Part shown: positions 48,201 through 51,362 of the stretch, in pieces
Numbering within the stretch: the first letter of the stretch is position 1
How the letters are laid out: each line of letters opens with the position of its first letter
Source: Nemertoderma westbladi
Taxonomy: Eukaryota; Xenacoelomorpha; Nemertodermatida; Nemertodermatidae
Direction of reading: 5' to 3'
Length of the DNA: 51,362 bases
Assembly: GCA_032718475.1 (NCBI GenBank)
Contig: JAUCBJ010001009.1
Location: 1 to 51,362, forward strand
Translations under genes and position numbers: made by a program
Notes under the pieces: model-generated
What the model saw: only the letters and a program-made list of their open reading frames with translations
Told to the model about the DNA's origin: nothing
Database searches by the model: none

Positions 48201-49040
48201 ATCTTTAGACAAGTCGGCCTTTAGACAGATCCGCCTTTAGACAAGTCGGTCTTCAGCCAAGACCGCTTTCTGACAAGTCTGCCTTTAGACAAGTCGGTCT
48301 TCAGACAAGTCTGCCTTTAGACAAGTCGGCCTTCAGACAGATCCGCCTTTAGAAAAGTCGTTCTTCAGCCAAGACCGCCTTCTGACAAGTCTGCCTGTAG
48401 ACAAGTCAAGTCTGCCTTTAGACAAGTCGGCCTTCTGACAAGTCGGCCTTCAGACAAGTCGGCCTTCAGACAAGTCTGCCTTTAGACAAGTCGGTCTTCA
48501 GACAGATCCGCCTTCAGAAAAGTCGGCCTTCACACAGATCCGCCTTCAGACAAGTCGGCCTTTAGACAAGTCGGCCATTAGACAAGTCGGCCTTCAGACA
48601 ATTCTGTCTTTAGACAAGTTGGCCTTCAGACGGATCCGCCTTCAGACAAGTCGGTCTTCAGCCAAGACCGCCTTCTGACAAGTCGGCCTTTAGACAAGTC
48701 GGCCATTAGACAAGTCGGCCTTCAGACAAGTCTGTCTTTAGACAAGTTGGCCTTCAGACGGATCCGCCTTCAGACAAGACCGCCTTCTGACAAGTCTGCA
48801 TTTAGACAAGTCGGTCTTCAGACAAGATCGCCATCTGACAATTCTGCATTCATTTAGACAAGTCTGTCTTTAGACAAGTCGGCCTTTAGAAAGTCGGCCT
48901 TCAGACAAGTCTGTATTTAGACAAGTCGGCCTTCAGCAAGGTCGGACTTTAGACATGCCCACAAGTCGGCATTTCACAAATCTCCGTTGTGTCAGCCTTC
49001 TGAACAAATCAGGAAGTCGGCATTTAGACAAGTCGGTATT
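45272..49040. repeat. 16-bp minisatellite filling the JAK intron
   Basis: More than 200 tandem 16-bp units of types GACAAGTCGGCCTTCA, GACAGATCCGCCTTTA, GACAAGTCTGCATTTA and GCCAAGACCGCCTTCT, in recurring orders. The first 250 bases are degenerate. Because 16 is not a multiple of 3, frames read a 48-bp/16-residue period (DKSAFRQ...LQT), giving short spurious ORFs such as 45392-45610 and 47526-47792. Adjacent units create a recurring hairpin CGGTCTT-CAGCC-AAGACCG (for example 45745-45763), seen at least eight times. Confidence 0.93.
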
Positions 49041-49331
49041 CCACGTGAAGAAGAAGAATTCCAGGTTTTCCCTTGTCGGTCGAAATTGTATCAAAATTGC
49101 ATTTATAGGAAGAATTTTTATTTTTTTAATTTCCCGTCCATTAAGTCTTTTATAGCGTTTATTTCGTGTCTTATAAGCTGTATAGATACTTATTCGTTTA
49201 TTGTTTTGGTTAGATTCAGCCCTTCTGTAACGTTGGTTTTTAGTGAAACGTGGTATACTTGGGCTTGGGCTTATCTCTTCACTTTATTTTTTATTTACTC
49301 TGTTTATTTTATTATCCGTTGTCTCTCTCAG
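49041..49331 (+). promoter_or_regulatory. 3' end of JAK intron with splice acceptor
   Basis: T-rich non-repetitive DNA ending in the pyrimidine tract and AG at 49330-49331. This supplies the branch-point region and acceptor; I did not single out one branch A. Confidence 0.8.
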
Positions 49332-51362
49332 GTCACTTCGCGAGATGGACAAGTTGAAGTGTCACGGACCGATATCCAACGAGGATGTGGAGACATTAAT
49401 GGCACAGAATGACAATGAACAAGGCCAATACCTGCTAAGGTTACCCGTAACGGACGACTTCAACTACATCCTTAGTGTCTGCTTGGTGAACAGCCGCGAC
49501 GAGAACCAACCCTTCCAGATAATCCACTACAAAGTTAAGTTCAACATTCTAGAGAGTCAGTACCGTCTCCATGGCGTCGACCGAGACGGGAGAGACAATC
49601 TATCGGGTAACGCATTCGAAGACGTTAAATCCCTCATCAACTTCTATAAGAACCAGCCCCAGGACATCCCGACTTATCTAACACGATGCATTGAGCCGGC
49701 TGAGTCCGGGCATCGAGCTAATTCCAGTCTGTTAGCGCGCCCACCGCCCACCACTGCGGAACAACGACCAAGGACCTCCGTGTTACTTTGCCAACCCGAC
49801 GCCATTGAGATGATCAAGATGGTATGGCGGGGAAACTTCGTGGACACGAATCTCGCGCGATCCCTGATCAACCGGGCCGACGCACAGATCGTGGTCTACA
49901 CGATCCGAGACGAGGTCAATAAAGCCGTGAGTAAAGAGTTTGCCGACTGCGGGGAGCGCTGTTCGCAGTGGAACCACGATAATATCCTCCGAGTCTTTAC
50001 TTTTAGTGTGGAACGCAATCTTATCGCGGTAGAGCACATGGAATTCGGTCCGCTCTCGAAACACTTTAATCTTATGGATCGTAACAAGGAAGCCTTACCG
50101 GAGTCACAAATATTAACCATGAAAGATTTAAATTCAATTGTGATTCAGTTAACCGAAGCGTTAAATTATTTAGAACAGTCGCTTAGGAAACCCCACGGGG
50201 ATATCCGTTGTAAGAATATATTTATATTCTCGTTTCAACCCCGATTGCGGATTAAGTTGGGGATTCCCAAGTACAATTGGGTACTGTACACGGAACCCAA
50301 GACGAGTCCCATGAAACTCCTACGGATTCACTCGATCGCACCCGAGTTCTACCAGAAGATCGGACCGCCCTCGCTCGACTCGGACAAGTGGAGCTTCGCG
50401 ATGGCGATGTGGGAGATTTACTCGTACGGCGAGAAACCGTGGAGTGGCGTCGCGCCGGAGCGAATTAAACAAGCGGTGATCCGGAAGGAGATACCCCCGG
50501 TCCCCGCTGGAGGGATGCCGCGCGCGGCCCGGGATATTATGCGCAAGTGTTTGCAGTTCGTGCCGACGCAGCGGCCGTCCTTCCAGAAGATTCTCCGGAC
50601 CCTGCGTAGCGGCTTGGGGGGCGGGGACGACGATGTTGTGACGCAGGACGACTTGTTGGGGGATTGGTTGAACGACGAGGCGGGATACCCGGAACCGGGA
50701 TCCATCGACGCGACTACCACTCCGTCCGAGTTGCAGTTGATTTCTGTTAAGGAATTCGAGATGTCCGAATTGGACGATCTGTCCGAGGACGATCTCGGGC
50801 GCGGCTATTTCGCCGTTGTTAAAAAATTTCGATTAAAAAGCGATCAGCGCGAAATCGCCGTGAAAATATTCAAGGAATCGAGTCCGACAAACATCAAGGA
50901 GATTAAACTTCTCCACGGACTCAGCCACGAGAATATCGTACAACTCATTGGCTACTGTCATTACGGAGCCGATCGGGAGTTAGCCCTCATCATGGAGTAC
51001 CTTCCGTTGGGATCGTTGCAGAAGTACTTGAAGAACAAGAAGGCGGAGATTAAACGCAGCGAGCAGCTGCTCTTTGCCAGACAGGTCGCCCAGGGCATGG
51101 AGTATCTTCAGTCAAACAAGATAATGCATCGGGATTTAGCGTCGCGGAATATTTTAGTCGCAACGGAAACTTTTGTTAAAATCGCTGATTTTGGTTTGGC
51201 GCGGCAGCCTATAAGTGATGAGCAGGACTATTACAAACACATACCGGTAGGTGCTAACGAGGAGAAGTCAGGAGCTAATGTTGTACCATTCCGTTTATTC
51301 CCGCCCGAGGTTCTGAACAATCAGAAGCACACATTCAAGGCGGAGTTGTGGATGTTCGGCTT
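49332..51362 (+). CDS. JAK: Janus kinase (JAK), exon 2: SH2, pseudokinase, kinase (runs off window)
   Basis: Open frame of 676 codons with no stop to the window edge. SH2 about residues 405-510: CHGPIS, then GQYLLRLP with the phosphotyrosine-binding Arg. Pseudokinase (JH2) about 545-820: the usual VAIK Lys is absent (VVYTIRD), HRD is HGD (683-685), DFG is replaced by GIP (705-707), while HSIAPEFY, DKWSFAMAMWEIYSYG and QRPSF are kept. Kinase (JH1) from about 875: glycine loop LGRGYFAVV (G884), AVK Lys906, helix-C Glu918, gatekeeper Met949, HRDLASRN (Asp996), DFG (Asp1014) and the tandem activation-loop tyrosines DYYK (1028-1029) typical of JAKs. All catalytic residues are present, so JH1 should be active. 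Odd points: about ten extra residues after YYK, the P+1/APE region reads PFRLFPPE, and the helix-F motif is AELWMFG rather than SDVWSFG. The last part of the C-lobe is beyond the window. Confidence 0.95.

Larger units (their letters stand above)
44913..49331 (+). other. JAK intron (4,419 bp), mostly repeats
   Basis: Donor GTACAC at 44913; acceptor with a long pyrimidine tract ending TTGTCTCTCTCAG at 49331. Splicing yields DDISPRSLREMDKLKCHGPIS, which has the same spacing between the FERM end and the SH2 start (CHGPIS) as human JAK2. Contents: a MITE (44962-45195), a minisatellite (45272-49040) and about 290 bp of T-rich unique DNA before the acceptor. Confidence 0.92.

Noticed and set aside
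51249-51300. Possible intron start at GTAGGT in the kinase activation loop
   Set aside because: The frame stays open and continues to recognisable PPE and W-x-FG motifs, and no acceptor is visible before the window ends. Kept only as a test for the loop oddity.

Overview
The window is animal (metazoan) genomic DNA, not bacterial. It holds three recognisable eukaryotic genes on the + strand: the 3' part of UTP3/SAS10 (U3 snoRNP/SSU processome), a complete single-exon LYAR (nucleolar zinc-finger protein), and the 5' part of a Janus kinase (JAK) that runs off the right edge. A JAK with FERM, SH2, pseudokinase and kinase domains points to an invertebrate bilaterian or close relative; I cannot name the species. 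The genes are intron-poor: UTP3 and LYAR show no introns, and about 1,070 codons of JAK are interrupted by one intron.

Layout. 3-1199 UTP3. 1200-3580 is intergenic sequence with an old dispersed repeat. 3589-9835 is a stack of three nested transposons. The outermost is a non-autonomous DNA element (about 161-bp terminal inverted repeats, 8-bp target duplication). Inside it is a Mutator-like (MULE) transposon (145-bp TIRs, 9-bp target duplication, frameshifted SWIM-type transposase). Inside the transposase gene sits a 5'-truncated RTE-like LINE. The outer element also carries a 49-bp tandem repeat. 10191-11147 is LYAR. 11289-41075 is one enormous array of a 41-bp satellite (about 650 units), split by a near full-length copy of the same LINE at 14537-17687. 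41076-43728 is intergenic with a second copy of the old dispersed repeat. 43729-44912 is JAK exon 1 (FERM). 44913-49331 is the intron, holding a 234-bp MITE and about 3.7 kb of a 16-bp minisatellite. 49332-51362 is JAK exon 2 (SH2, pseudokinase, most of the tyrosine kinase).

The genes do not form an operon or pathway, although UTP3 and LYAR are both nucleolar ribosome-biogenesis factors. The strongest observations are structural: the datable transposon nest with an 'empty site' relative at 42.1 kb, the MULE TIRs that are themselves fold-back structures, the layered higher-order duplications of the 41-bp satellite, two LINE copies with different inactivating lesions, and an intron-poor JAK whose visible intron is nearly all repeats and whose kinase domain has an odd activation/P+1 segment. 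I found no new multi-gene biochemical system.
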